Origin: Hymenoscyphus infarciens
Taxonomy: Eukaryota > Ascomycota > Leotiomycetes > Helotiales > Helotiaceae
NCBI GenBank assembly: GCA_001414345.1
Contig: LLCB01000081.1
Span: forward strand, 1 to 64,000
Reading direction: 5' to 3'
DNA: 64,000 bases
Part shown: positions 10,013-20,343 of the stretch, one piece after another
Numbering within the stretch: the first letter of the stretch is position 1
Layout of the letters: the number at the start of each line of letters is the position of its first letter
The notes under the pieces: generated by a model
What the model was told of the DNA's origin: nothing
The model's database searches: none
What the model saw: only the letters and a program-made list of their open reading frames with translations
Translations under genes and position numbers: made by a program

Positions 10013-12513
10013 CTTCGAATTCTCCTCGTAATTCTCACCTCCGCACCCACTCGACAAACATCATCGAAAAGACTCCGTCGCACGATTCGCATCCTCATTC
10101 CATTCCACGCTCACTCACCTACCCTTCCTCCTTGCCCTCGCTTTTGCTCACTGCTACTGTCACGCCCACGCCCACGCTCACGCCCACAACCACCGTCCCC
10201 TCCCAGGTACATGCCAGTAGCACCACCTCACGCAAACCTCTTACAAACCAGGCACGGATATCTCGCAGGAAGAATGGTTTAGATCAAGGTCCGCCACCCG
10301 CAATGATCACCCAAGGATCTTACAAGTTGGAGATTGACACGACATCGACAACGGATTCGTGGGTTGCCTCACAACAAATCGCTTCTTCACCATCACCCCT
10401 GACGGCAAAATCGCAACCTCCCCCGAGTCCTGCCCAGCCGTTGTCTGCAAGATCCTTCGATAGCACCGCATCACGACCGTTGATTAAACCCATCCGCGGC
10501 TTCAAACCATCTTCGCGCAAGAGCACGGAGATGGCTTTGCGCCGAACCTCTGAAGATGCCGAGAATACGCTGAGGGCATTGGAAGGATACGAGCTTCCGC
10601 GACGAACTTCCGACCCCTCAGATGAGGCCCCTAGTGACGAGAGCGACATGTTTTTAAGAGCTGCGCGAGAAGAGGAAGCACCAAGACAACGCAATGGACC
10701 GGGAGAAGCTTTGACGAGATTAGAGAGCAGAAGGGTAAGTAATATCGAACGACGCTTAAGAAGAGACCTCCTCCGACCCACAGCTCTGCAAGAATTAACG
10801 CTAACATTCACTTAGTCCCAAGTTGGCCAACGCTCGTCACTCGCCCCTTCTGGTCACCTCTACCAACCTTCCCTTTCGCGCCGTCGCGGGTCCGATCAAG
10901 AATCGAGCGTCTCTCGATCTATAGAAGAACAAGGAAACGGCAATATTGGACAGGTTCTTACATATCGCCCATCACAGAGGGATGGTACGCCACCTTCGGC
11001 CTTGGACGACGGAAATAAAAGCCGGTTTCATGGATCATACAATCGGTCAAGTCCAACCACCCCACGGGCTTTAGCATCAAGAGAAATGTCTCCAGAATCA
11101 CCAGTATATCAGGGACGGAGGGGATCCCTTCCTGACCCCACTTCCGTGTTACCATCGCGTCAGTCCACATACCGCCAATCCAATCTATCATATTCCACAC
11201 CTCGTAACTATAATTCCTCACCACTCGTTTCACGTATGACAGACATGCAAGAAACACCTGCACCTGAGACAGGTCGTACGGCCGAAGGCACTGAATCAAC
11301 CGTTTCTACTACAGCACCTTCAACGGTATGGGACGAGCTAGAGGATCTCAAATCACGCATAAATCGCCTCGAGCTCACACGAAAACTCCCAGCAACATCA
11401 GGCGCTGCCATGTCTCGTGCATCTAATGATAGGCCACCAACCGCAACAACGACAGTCACGACAATGTCCACGTCTCCAAAACAACGAGGTCGTGGCAATA
11501 GTGTATCACCAGTAGATGGTGGTGGCACAGAACCTCCAGAGTTACATCCTCTGCTGCACTCTGCGCTCGCCAAATCCAAACCCCTGCTCTCGGCGGAAAT
11601 ATACAGCGCTTTGGAGGCCACAGCAGCTGATGCTCTTACCATTGCTGCAATGATGGGCACATCTGGTCAACCAGGTCCAATTTCAAGCTCCCAATCAACG
11701 TTAGATCGTCCAACGGATCGTCCAATTTCCAATGTTTCGGATCGTCAAGTACGACGAAAGGCAGACAGCATGTGCAGGAGTTTAACGGAGTTGTGCCTGG
11801 CTCTATCTGACGGGAAGGTCGAGCATCTGGCTTCTACACCAAATCAAATTTCTCTGAGACCGGGAAGTCGAGATACGGAAGTTCTTCCTAGCATCGAGCA
11901 ACCAATCCTTGCACGACCGCCGATCAGCACAGATCTGGCAAGAGTAAAGGCTAGCCCGAGGGCTCTTAGTTCGCTAGAGGCAAGAAGGAGTAGCGCTCTT
12001 GGCATGAGTGCTCTACCAAGTCCACGATATACTCCGTCGGATAGTGGGACCCCCACTCAAGCAACTATGACAGGACGACGAAGTTCCATGTTGGTTCGGA
12101 GTCGACGAGGAAATACGGAGGAGCCGGAAGTAAAGGATGACATTCGATTTCGCGCCCCTTCGAGAGCTTTCACTGAAATTGGTCGCTTCAAGAATCTGCC
12201 CAGGGAACCTGTTCCACAAGAACCCATACAGGACAGGGCACTAATAGTTCAATCTTCTCTGCCGATCAGAAGACATGTAGCAACATCGAGTCTTCCGAAT
12301 GCCGCTCCAGATCCAGCTCCTGCCCCAATCGGTCGGAAATACCTTGATCGACCAGCGGTAGATGCCAACGGTCCTATCGGAAGGATAATGGAACAGCGAA
12401 AATCGTCAATTGGCACTGGAGGAGCTGGATTCGGAAGAACGAACAGTCTCAACCGACGCTTAAGACCATCAAACAACACTAACGATTCATCCGTTGCCGG
12501 TCAATATCAATGA
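9565..12513 (+). CDS. Large Ser/Pro/Thr-rich disordered protein, function unknown
   Basis: Exons 9565-10734 and 10816-12513 give 955 residues. The intron at 10735-10815 has donor GTAAGT, branch GCTAAC and acceptor CTTAG, and splicing is in phase 0. The start is the ATG in CCATGGATCC. The N-terminal third is extreme low complexity: seven consecutive His, a His-Pro dipeptide run of about eight units, and Pro/Ala and Thr/Pro tracts. The middle and C-terminus are Ser/Arg-rich, with TS, SP and RRxS sites that look like kinase targets. Only two parts look folded: a short coiled-coil-like piece (VWDELEDLKSRINRLELTRK) and a helical stretch after it (LHPLLHSALAKSKPLLSAE, then AADALTIAAMMG and RRKADSMCRSLTELCLALSD). 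I cannot assign a family with confidence; a cytoskeletal or septum-associated scaffold is possible but unproven. Confidence 0.82.
9748..10190 (+). repeat. Coding microsatellites in the Ser/Pro-rich gene
   Basis: Three hexanucleotide tracts lie inside exon 1: TCTACC repeats near 9748-9772 (Ser-Thr), CACCCT repeats at about 9975-10012 (His-Pro) and CCCACG/CTCACG-type repeats near 10162-10190 (Thr-Pro). All keep frame when units are gained or lost. Confidence 0.85.
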
Positions 12514-13773
12514 TAGAAAAAGGATGCAGAAAGAAATCAATTTTGTACCAACAAAACACATTATCGGAGTTTAGGAGATTGTCAACCTGGGATATGACAC
12601 AATGGATTTGTCTTTGTTTTTTGTGTACGCCTTGATTTTTGCTACACACACAACTTACTTACTGGAAAAAAGGAGCATTTTCGAGATACCCCCCCACCTT
12701 TCCCTCTAAAACATGGCGACTTGATACGAAGGCATGAGAATAAATTAAAGGGGGATTATGGGTTTTTTTACATTGGTTTTAGGTATTCTGGGGAGAGAAA
12801 AGAAGAGGATTGAGGTAGAGGAATTGAGATGGAAAATGATGGAATTAGCATAACGGCAAAGCAAGCAAGGGGTTTTCTGCAAATATTGAGAGCTTTCAAT
12901 GATGAATTACTCCTTGAATCGGAGCCTTTGATTTTTTCTTTTTCTTTTTCGAGTTCGCTATTGTTTATATATTAGCTACTACTACTCACTCCATTGGGTA
13001 GATATATAGGGGGGGGGGGGTTGTGCTGGTGCGTATTCATGGATACTGACGAACTTTGCAAAACTCTGGGTGGAAAAAGTAGATCTTTTGATTGGGCTTG
13101 TATTGATTGATAAGGGCGTTTTTTGATATGAATGTATAACCACCTTTTTTTAGTTCTATGGATCTTTCTTCTGCCTCTTTTCGCATTTCCCTCATCTAGT
13201 TGATATGATTTACGAGTGAGCTCTTCTTTATGGTAGGATAAGTCGCATGCTCACTTGACTCGACGTGAAGTACTTCACTTCTCCGGTGACCTGCAACTTG
13301 GAAACTCTCGTACACGAGACCTCCCTCCTCCGAGGTTGCTTAATCTCGGTATCTGGGTATTTTCCCTATTGCAATTAGCGTTGTGCTGATAGGGTGGTAT
13401 TATTATTATGCTGAATAGATTGGGAAGATATGTTAAGAGTGCGGTGAGGTAATATGAGTTGAATTCTGTTAGTGTGTCGCGTGCTGACTTTCTGACTTGG
13501 CCTAGATAGATGGAAGAATTTATGATGCGAGATAAGCTGGCTTCTGGCGGTGTGAATGTAACTAGTGAGGAGTCAATTTAACTTTCCATTTCACGAACGA
13601 CTAACTCGCAAAGTTGTTTCGTGGTTCTTCGAAATCCTCCACTTCCATGTTTCCACTAACCGCCAATGGCTACAAGCACTGGTCACTATTTTCGGACGCC
13701 CTTTCTGAGATGCACCTAGATTATGAAAAAGCTCCACAGAAACTTTGCTTTTATTTTTTGTAGTTCAGATTGC
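12514..13773. other. Convergent 3' intergenic region
   Basis: This lies between the ends of the Ser/Pro-rich gene and TPT1 and should hold both 3' UTRs. It is rich in T and A runs and contains a 12-G run at 13009-13020. A 14-base perfect palindrome, GTGAAGTACTTCAC, lies near 13265. No ORF of note. Confidence 0.6.
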
Positions 13774-15093
13774 TCACGTCTCTACTACACTATCCTCACC
13801 ACCTCCCTCTGAAGGAATACTATCTCTTCCACGACCTCGGCCACCTCTCCCACCCCTAACTCTACCTCTCTCATGATGACCCCTACTCTTCGGCAGCCCC
13901 CCTTTCCCAAAAGGTGCCTTCCTATTCTTCAACGCCTCAGGTAAATCCATAACTTTCTCGCCCTCCTCCCAAAGAACACCACACTCCCCCTCCTTCCTCC
14001 CAACAACCTTACTCCAATACTTCGGACTCAAAACCCCATTTTCATCCCCTTCCGTCAACACAACTCCATTCTCACTCACCCACCAAAGCGTCTTCTCATC
14101 CTCAAGAGATTTCTTGATATCGATGTAAATTAGTAACTCGGCATCGTTTCTCATCCCACTAACTACCTTCTCCCTTTCTCCTGGAAGACCAGTGGAGAAA
14201 TGGATGTGTGTTCGCCCCATTTTCTTTAGGCCGCCGGACTCGAGGATTGCGTTGTAGAAGGCGTAGTAGGTTCCGTGGATGACTACTTCTGGGATGTTGT
14301 TGGAGGCTAGGGTTATTGGTGTTAGGAGGGAGGCGGAATCTATTGCAATGGAGTGACCTTGATTTGCGCGGATTACCCAGTCGGATGGCTCTGTGGATGT
14401 TGGTAATGGGGAGGAGAGGGAGGGGTTGGGTTTCATGGAGAAACGGTTTTTGGCGTTGTCGTTTACTGCAGTTAGAATTTCGGAGAAGGTTACTTTTAGT
14501 GATTTTAGGCGGTTCCAGGAGAGCTGGGGGTTTGTCAGTCATGTTTATCGAAGAAGATATACATTTCGGGGAAGGGAAGGACGAATGAAGCTATTCAGGA
14601 CGGGGGCTGTCATGTGAATATCACGAGACTTGCAATATAATTTTGCAACCACAGCAGTAAAAAGAGTAGAATCTCGAAGAAGGCAAATAGAACAACTCAC
14701 CACCTGATCCAACCTAGCATACCCCTCAGTATCCAACTTCACACCGGCCTCTTCAGCATGATGACGCAAAAGCTTGGACAAAGCCTTCGAAACCTCCATT
14801 TCCCGATTCATCCCTCTTCCTCGACCACCCCTCCCCTTTCCACGACCGCCTCCCCGCCCCCCTCCTCCTCCTCCTCCTCCTCCACGCGCATTAGCATGGA
14901 ATCGTTCTTCAACGTCCATCCCTTCCGGTAAACCACGCAGATCTTCCACCGATTTTGAAGATGAAGCCATGCTTCGCATTTGAGATGGACAATGCCGGTG
15001 TGTTGTTTGATAGGCAAGTTGAGAGGTTGTAAGTGGCGATTGACGGCGTACGCTTTGAATTCTTCTTGGGTTCGAGAAGAGGCGCTTTAGCAT
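13774..15093 (-). CDS. TPT1: tRNA 2'-phosphotransferase (Tpt1/KptA family)
   Basis: Exons 15093-14701 and 14523-13774 encode 380 residues. The intron at 14524-14700 has donor GTGAGT and acceptor CCCCAG, phase 0. The enzyme moves the 2'-phosphate left at the tRNA splice junction to NAD+, the last step of tRNA splicing. Family motifs are clear: KALSKLLRHHAEEAGVKLD (the Arg-His pair), a joined segment ending RLKSLKVTFSEIL, WVIRANQGHSI, GRTHIHFSTGL, SGMR followed by LLIYIDIKKSL, and NGVVLTEG. An unusual Gly/Arg-rich run (residues about 66-90, RGGGRGKGRGGRGRG) precedes the catalytic domain, and a shorter RGG-like tail follows it. The start is uncertain: Met at 15093 opens with an arginine-rich stretch resembling a mitochondrial presequence, while Met at 14970 (MASSSKSVEDL) would give a 339-residue cytosolic form. 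The frame stays open to 15219. Confidence 0.9.
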
Positions 15094-16024
15094 CGTTTGC
15101 CCAGGTTGGCGGGCCGGTGGTTTGAGTTCTTCCGGAAAAGCTTGGTGCGAGGTTGGAAACCTTATCCCCCAAAAGGGCTTATGTAAGAAAGAAGCTTTAT
15201 TAGTCGCGCTTGCCCACACTTGCGATGGTCACTTATTTTCCTAAAGATCTGGAGTAGATCGATTGTTAACAAAATCTCTTGGGAAAACCGAATTGGTAGT
15301 CTCAAACTATTTGGGTAAATACTTGGAATTATACTACAACGTCAAAACACCGCTGCTGACGCTGAGAGAGCTTTGAGTCACGCCGACTCGTACTCCTAAG
15401 AACATGACTTGAATTATTCACTAAAAATATTTCCCGACGCTCTGGACCGGCGCTTCAAGTTTGGATGGAGGAGCGGTGTCGTCGTCCCATGCATGCATGC
15501 CGTTGACACGAGGATATCGACAGGTAAGGCTGGAAACATGGATCCACCCGTTTCATGGGGGTGTGTAGGAACTACTGGTATTTCTGGAGCTGAAAAAAGG
15601 AGCCTTATCTGGAAGCATCCCCCCCTTTTTGGCTGAACATCAGAATATATTTTGATGATGAGGCGATTTGGTTTGTTAACTAATCGCTTAAATTCCTTCT
15701 CTCAATAAATCATTTTCTAACGGCAACCTCCACTTTGCACAACACTAGCCGACAGACAGGGGCCTAAGTCAAGAGTTGATAGGAAATCCTATTCCGGGGG
15801 GGGGGGGGGGAGAAAACCGGAAGGAAAAAAAGACTTGGTCCCGAATAAGATTGTCAAGTGTCCTCAAAATCTCCAATCCAACGAGCGAAAAATCCAGAGA
15901 TCCAGGGAGAGTATCACGGGGTGTTCTTGGAACCGGAACTTCAGAAACTCACTCTATCGAGCCATTCCTACAAGAAAAACAAGGAAAACAAGAAGGAATT
16001 CCACCAATAAAAACTGCCCTCAGG
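15094..16024. other. Divergent intergenic region with a 15-G run
   Basis: This is the promoter space between TPT1 (minus) and the F-box gene (plus). A run of 15 G lies at 15796-15810. An open frame reaches upstream from the F-box gene to 15776, but it reads through the G run and lacks the look of a folded domain, so I treat it as 5' UTR. Confidence 0.55.
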
Positions 16025-17287
16025 ATGACCCGCGATATTCTCCCGTACGAAATCAAACGAATGATCTTCAACTATCTCAATCTCCCAACCATAAGATCAC
16101 TCCGCTTGGTTTCCCCGTCATGGGCAACAGTGGGAATAGAATACCTGTTCCCTCCCAGTTTCCACGTCCGATCATTCACAAAAGATCTCCTTCGACTTAT
16201 CGGAATTAGTCAATATCCAAATGTATCCCACCAGTTTGACAAATCTACAAAAGAGATCACTTTTCAAATTTCCGACTGGACTCCGGGAAAGCTACGACAG
16301 AAACTTGTGTATCGATACACGGATCCCAATTATCTTGAATCGACAGGCTATGTGCCTACAGTGGAAGAGCAAGGAGCTTTTGATGAACTGCAAGCTGTAA
16401 TGATGGAGCATGAGGAATTCAACGAGAGATGGAGCGATGAGAACCAAATATTGCTTCATACAGCTTTGAAGAGAGTACCGAACGTCACCAGCATCAAAAT
16501 CGTCTACGAGAATCCATTCCAGAACGAAATCTTACGAGACCTATGGGAAAGACATGGCCACGCCCTGGTATCAATAGACCCCTCCAAGCCATCTCAAATT
16601 CACAACCTCCTCCAAACAACCTCAGAAGCCGGGCTATCAATCCACCATCTCTCTCACCACTGTCTCCCACTAGAAATCCTCTCCTCAACAAACCCACTCA
16701 ACTCTATCTCCGCCCAACTCACAAACCTCCACTCGCTCCGTCTAAACTTAAAGGAACTTCCCTCAGAAGCTGAGCTCCCACTCCTCAAAACCTTCCTAGA
16801 AACAACACCGAATCTACACGAACTGACCATTTCCTTCGCCGGCACCCTCCTTCACACCCCACTAACCTTTCTCCCCAACCTTCCCCATCTACGCTCCCTC
16901 TCCCTCTCCTCAATCCACCTCTCAACCACGCATCTAATCTCCTTCCTCATCTCGCACCCTCTCCTCCGCAACCTCCGGATCCACAACGCATCTCTGGAAT
17001 CCGTACCACCAAACTATCAAACCTGGCACTTCTTCCTCGAAACTTTAAAACCATATTTATCACGTCGTCTGGAGAAATTCGAGTTAGCGGGGTATCTTCG
17101 ACAATCATTTGGAGCTGGACTATGGAATTTCTGGCCTATTTATGAGGATGATTGGAGGGATGCTAAGACACTCGAGACGAGCATTGGAGGGGGGTGGAGG
17201 AAGAATGTTGAGGATTTTTGTTTGAGGGGGGGTGTGTGGCCGGGGGTTGAGGATAATTGTGGGGATGATATATTTTTTGGGCATTGA
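16025..17287 (+). CDS. F-box protein, fungal expanded type
   Basis: A 420-residue protein starting at the ATG at 16025. The N-terminus is a recognisable F-box (residues about 4-45: DILPYEIKRMIFNYLNLPTI, then SLRLVSPSWATVG), which would bind Skp1 in an SCF ligase. The remainder is a divergent region with weak Leu-rich units (LPNLPHLRSLSLSSIHLSTT, NLHELTISFAG) that may form an irregular LRR fold. It ends in a Gly/Trp-rich tail. The reading frame is open 249 bases further upstream, but that part encodes a poly-Gly run from a G tract and is unlikely to be translated. This class of F-box protein is expanded and fast evolving in filamentous ascomycetes; the target cannot be inferred. Confidence 0.78.
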   Translation: MTRDILPYEIKRMIFNYLNLPTIRSLRLVSPSWATVGIEYLFPPSFHVRSFTKDLLRLIGISQYPNVSHQFDKSTKEITFQISDWTPGKLRQKLVYRYTDPNYLESTGYVPTVEEQGAFDELQAVMMEHEEFNERWSDENQILLHTALKRVPNVTSIKIVYENPFQNEILRDLWERHGHALVSIDPSKPSQIHNLLQTTSEAGLSIHHLSHHCLPLEILSSTNPLNSISAQLTNLHSLRLNLKELPSEAELPLLKTFLETTPNLHELTISFAGTLLHTPLTFLPNLPHLRSLSLSSIHLSTTHLISFLISHPLLRNLRIHNASLESVPPNYQTWHFFLETLKPYLSRRLEKFELAGYLRQSFGAGLWNFWPIYEDDWRDAKTLETSIGGGWRKNVEDFCLRGGVWPGVEDNCGDDIFFGH

Positions 17288-18607
17288 GGGAGTTTGGGAG
17301 TATGGATTTTTGAGATGGGATGTGAGGTATGATAGAGAACGATTGGTCATTACTCTCCAGCACCCACCTACGTACCTTGTTACAGATTTAGAAGACGATT
17401 TTGAAACGATTTGAGATATTATCCGAAATGCTTTAGGTAGGAAACCCAGAAATTCAAACACTCTCCTGTAATTACCCGAGAATATCTCGTACAGGTGGCA
17501 AAGAAGGGTGCCGGGGAGAAATCAACCTCAGCTGTCCGGCGAGAGCGAACTGAGTTTATCAAAATTCCTTCAAATAAATAAAAAAGGAACGTCGGGGCTT
17601 GCCCTCTATGTCGCTCCTTCCCTTTTTCAAAGGATGCCAAAGAGGCAAGTCTTGCCGCGGGTCTGTCAAGTAGGGAAGGAACGGCCACAAGCCAGCTCAA
17701 CACCTCGACGTAGTTCTTGTCGCGCAAGGAAGGAATGACTAGGTAACGATCCGATTCAATCTTTGTCGTTTGTCCAGCTGCAAAGCCAGGGATCTCCCAA
17801 TGCCACATCCAAGCAAATAGACCATCATGTACCTACCTAGTTGGGGGTGATTTCAAAACCTTCAGAGATAGCGCTTGAGTTGTTCCTACCATTTCGGTGT
17901 TGTAAAAAATTGACCTCATATTCCGTGTCCTCGACCTGTTACTGTTAGGAAGTTTAAAAGCTTGCAATTAGGTATCGAGATAATAGACCCCTTCAAAGTA
18001 CCTTGGCATCAAGATCTGTGCATACCTAGGCTTAGCATGATGAAGTGATGTCGAGTAGAACGAAATTGGGAAAAAATTCAAGAGCCGTGGGATCTCAAGT
18101 CTGTTCGAGAAAGAGCATCAAAGAGGATGGAACGAGCACGACCCAAGTCCCCACAATCTAGGTAAACTCTCTGGCGGAAGGAACGATCAAGAGCAATGAT
18201 CCAACTCAAACTTCAAAACCTGGATTCCTCGCATTGTCAGGTTCCTACCTCTGCTCCACATCAACCATTCTTCTCCGTCAATGATACTGCCCATGGGACC
18301 CCTCCACCACACATAAGTATCACTATGAGACATAAAGAGAACCATCCTGCTATCCCTGAAGTCTTCTCGCAAGTTCACTGTGGCGCTTTGATTGGTAGCA
18401 GACTCTTTCCTCAACCACCAAATCAGCGCGAACCTTCCAGTTGTTACTTCGAAGCAAACCGAGTAAACTTCAAAACAATGCTTCTCATTGCCTTCTTTGT
18501 TATAAAAAGTACAAAGCTAGAGTCCAGAAAAGCAAACCCACCTGGAAATCAAGCCTCTCACTCTTATCAATTCGGATCCTAAAACCAACAAAAAGACAAG
18601 ATTCGCC
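17288..18607. other. Spacer with a TATA-type promoter at its right end
   Basis: Overlapping frames occur on both strands at 17419-17808 and 18187-18582, but they show no domain and overlap each other, so I do not call them. A TATAAAAAG motif at 18501-18509, about 107 bases before the next start codon, is a plausible core promoter for the small gene at 18608. Confidence 0.45.
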
Positions 18608-18976
18608 ATGGACAAAGAATACGAACCAATATCTTCAGAGGCGCTCGCATCCTTTTTCCATCAACACCTCACCTTGGAACAGCGGCGTTCTATAGTGGCT
18701 TTGTCCAATGAAGGGTTGGGCGCACTCATGGAATCTCTGCAGACACTTGCAGCTTCTCTCCATATGCTCCTCGGCGCGGAACAATGGTCTGCCTTGCTGG
18801 CATTCTCAGATGAAGCGTTAGGCGCATTGATCCGTTCATTCGAGCCAACTGTATTCAACGAAGCCATCGATGGAGGGAGAGAAGGGGATGATGGCCGTGG
18901 AGTCTGCAAAGAAGAGAAGGATGGTTCTAGTGCTGGGGCAGTGAAAGAAGATCGTAAGGACGTCAAATCCACTTGA
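18608..18976 (+). CDS. Small protein with two degenerate internal repeats, unknown function
   Basis: A single-exon 122-residue frame with a favourable start context (CGCCATGG). Residues about 22-45 (EQRRSIVALSNEGLGALMES) and about 57-80 (EQWSALLAFSDEALGALIRS) are diverged copies of one helical unit, sharing EQ, then AL-FS/LS, E-LGAL and S at matching spacing. The last 40 residues are charged, rich in Gly, Glu and Lys, and likely disordered. No signal peptide, membrane segment or cysteine pattern. A TATA motif lies about 107 bases upstream. I do not recognise the family; the repeat structure and promoter are the reasons to believe it is a gene. Confidence 0.55.
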   Translation: MDKEYEPISSEALASFFHQHLTLEQRRSIVALSNEGLGALMESLQTLAASLHMLLGAEQWSALLAFSDEALGALIRSFEPTVFNEAIDGGREGDDGRGVCKEEKDGSSAGAVKEDRKDVKST

Positions 18977-19371
18977 AGTAGAATGGGCACATGACAGTTT
19001 TGGGAGGACGCTGGATATATGGAGTCTTCTTTGATACCAAGTCATGGAGCTTTCATGGCCTCTGGAGTACAGTTTAGAGAAGGAAATTGCTTTTGCAAAT
19101 AGTCTGCAAGAACTGCACAGCATCTTTTGTACTTTGTCGTCTGCTCTAGAGTAAGGGGAGACTTCATGATGAATGTAATAAACATATTTCCTCCATTCTC
19201 AAGTCAGAACACACTAGTTTGACAAAGAGGGGGGGGGGCGGTTCTCATTCCCTGCAAGTGTTCCAGCGCCGACCCATACCCATACGTAGCTCTAAATTAA
19301 CCCTAGCAAGTACGCCATCCCTATCCAAAGTCGCTCACAGTATCTCTGACCTCAATTAACTCTCCACCTAT
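18977..19371. other. Convergent spacer with a 10-G run
   Basis: Holds the 3' ends of the small repeat-protein gene and the dsRNA-binding gene. A 10-G run occurs at 19229-19238. Nothing else stands out. Confidence 0.6.
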
Positions 19372-20343
19372 TCAGGAATCCGCCTTATCCTCAGTCTTCG
19401 AAGCCTTTGCAACCAGCGACGCCAAATCCTCATGAGTCGAGTCAATTGACTCTCTCTTCCTCTTCTTATCCTCAGCCTCCTGCTGCTCTACCCTATGCTT
19501 CTCTATTGATTTCAAGAAACTGACAAGCTCCTGGGCAATAGCTTCCTTTGCATTCTTCTGACCAAAAACCCCCTTCACTACCCCAACCGGCCCATCGATT
19601 CGGGGATCGCCGGCGAAATGCGCATAACCATCCCACAAGGCAGCATTCTCAGTGACTTTAGTAAGTTCGTATCTCGGAACATCGAATCCTAGTTTATTGC
19701 AAAGATCAGGAACTTGGCTGGTGAATTTGATTTTTGTGGGGGTGCCGGAAGCTGCTGTATTATGTTGTTGTGGTTGTGGCGGCTGTGGTGTTCTGGGCGC
19801 TTTGGTGGGCTGTGGCTGAGGAACCTTGGGGAATTTTATGGATGCGTAACTTGGCATGAAGCCGTTACCGACTAGCCAGTCAATTGCTCGTTTTGAGGCG
19901 TAGTGTTTGGCTGTTTTCTTGTTTCCGAATGAGGAGGCTCCTCCGAAGCGTATGGGTGTCTCCTTGATTTCTACTTGGCATGAGAAGCGTGGCGGGTTTC
20001 CTGGCAAGGTGTTTTCTGTGTAGGTCAAGCCTGTGCCTGTTGCTGGTGGGTGAACACTTCGATATTCTGCGTGACGAGATTAGTTGTCAAATTGGAATCG
20101 ATGTTGAATGTTGAATGTTGAATGGACCTCACCGTTGAGCTTTCCGATCCAATTCGTCTCACCCATCTCTCTTACCGCATTAGCTTCGGCATTGAGGACA
20201 TCCTGATCGATGGTTTTCTTTTGCCTTTTTGCAGGCGATTCGACTTTGGGTCGATTTGCAAGTTCGGCTGCTTCCCTCGCATCTCCTTCCCTCATGAAAT
20301 TGTCCATGGATTGTAGTTGGACTCGTCCAGCGAGGTGGTCCAT
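19372..20343 (-). CDS. Double-stranded-RNA-binding-motif protein
   Basis: Exons 20343-20133 and 20066-19372 encode 301 residues. The intron at 20067-20132 has donor GTGAGG and acceptor ACGCAG; splicing completes a Glu codon and joins NWIGKLN to EYRSVHPPATG. That join rebuilds a classical dsRBM at about residues 64-138, including the C-terminal NKKTAKHYASKRAIDWLV helix whose KKxAK lysines contact dsRNA. A Pro/Gln/Thr linker follows. Residues about 185-255 (LCNKLGFDVPRYELTKVTE, then GQKNAKEAIAQELVSFLKSI) look like a second, degenerate copy of the fold. The C-terminus has a basic KKRKRES patch. No RNase III or helicase domain is present, so it is probably an adaptor or regulator. The start at 20343 (MDHLAGRVQL) is preferred; an in-frame Met lies at 20394. 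Confidence 0.82.

Noticed and set aside
9913..10098. Minus-strand frame with an Arg-Val repeat
   Set aside because: It is the opposite reading of the CACCCT tract inside the exon of the plus-strand gene.
15776..16024. Upstream extension of the F-box protein frame
   Set aside because: It would translate a 15-G run as poly-Gly and starts far from the F-box; the ATG at 16025 directly before the F-box is more natural.
17419..17808. 129-codon minus-strand frame
   Set aside because: No domain, no signal or membrane feature, and overlapping frames on the other strand; likely chance.
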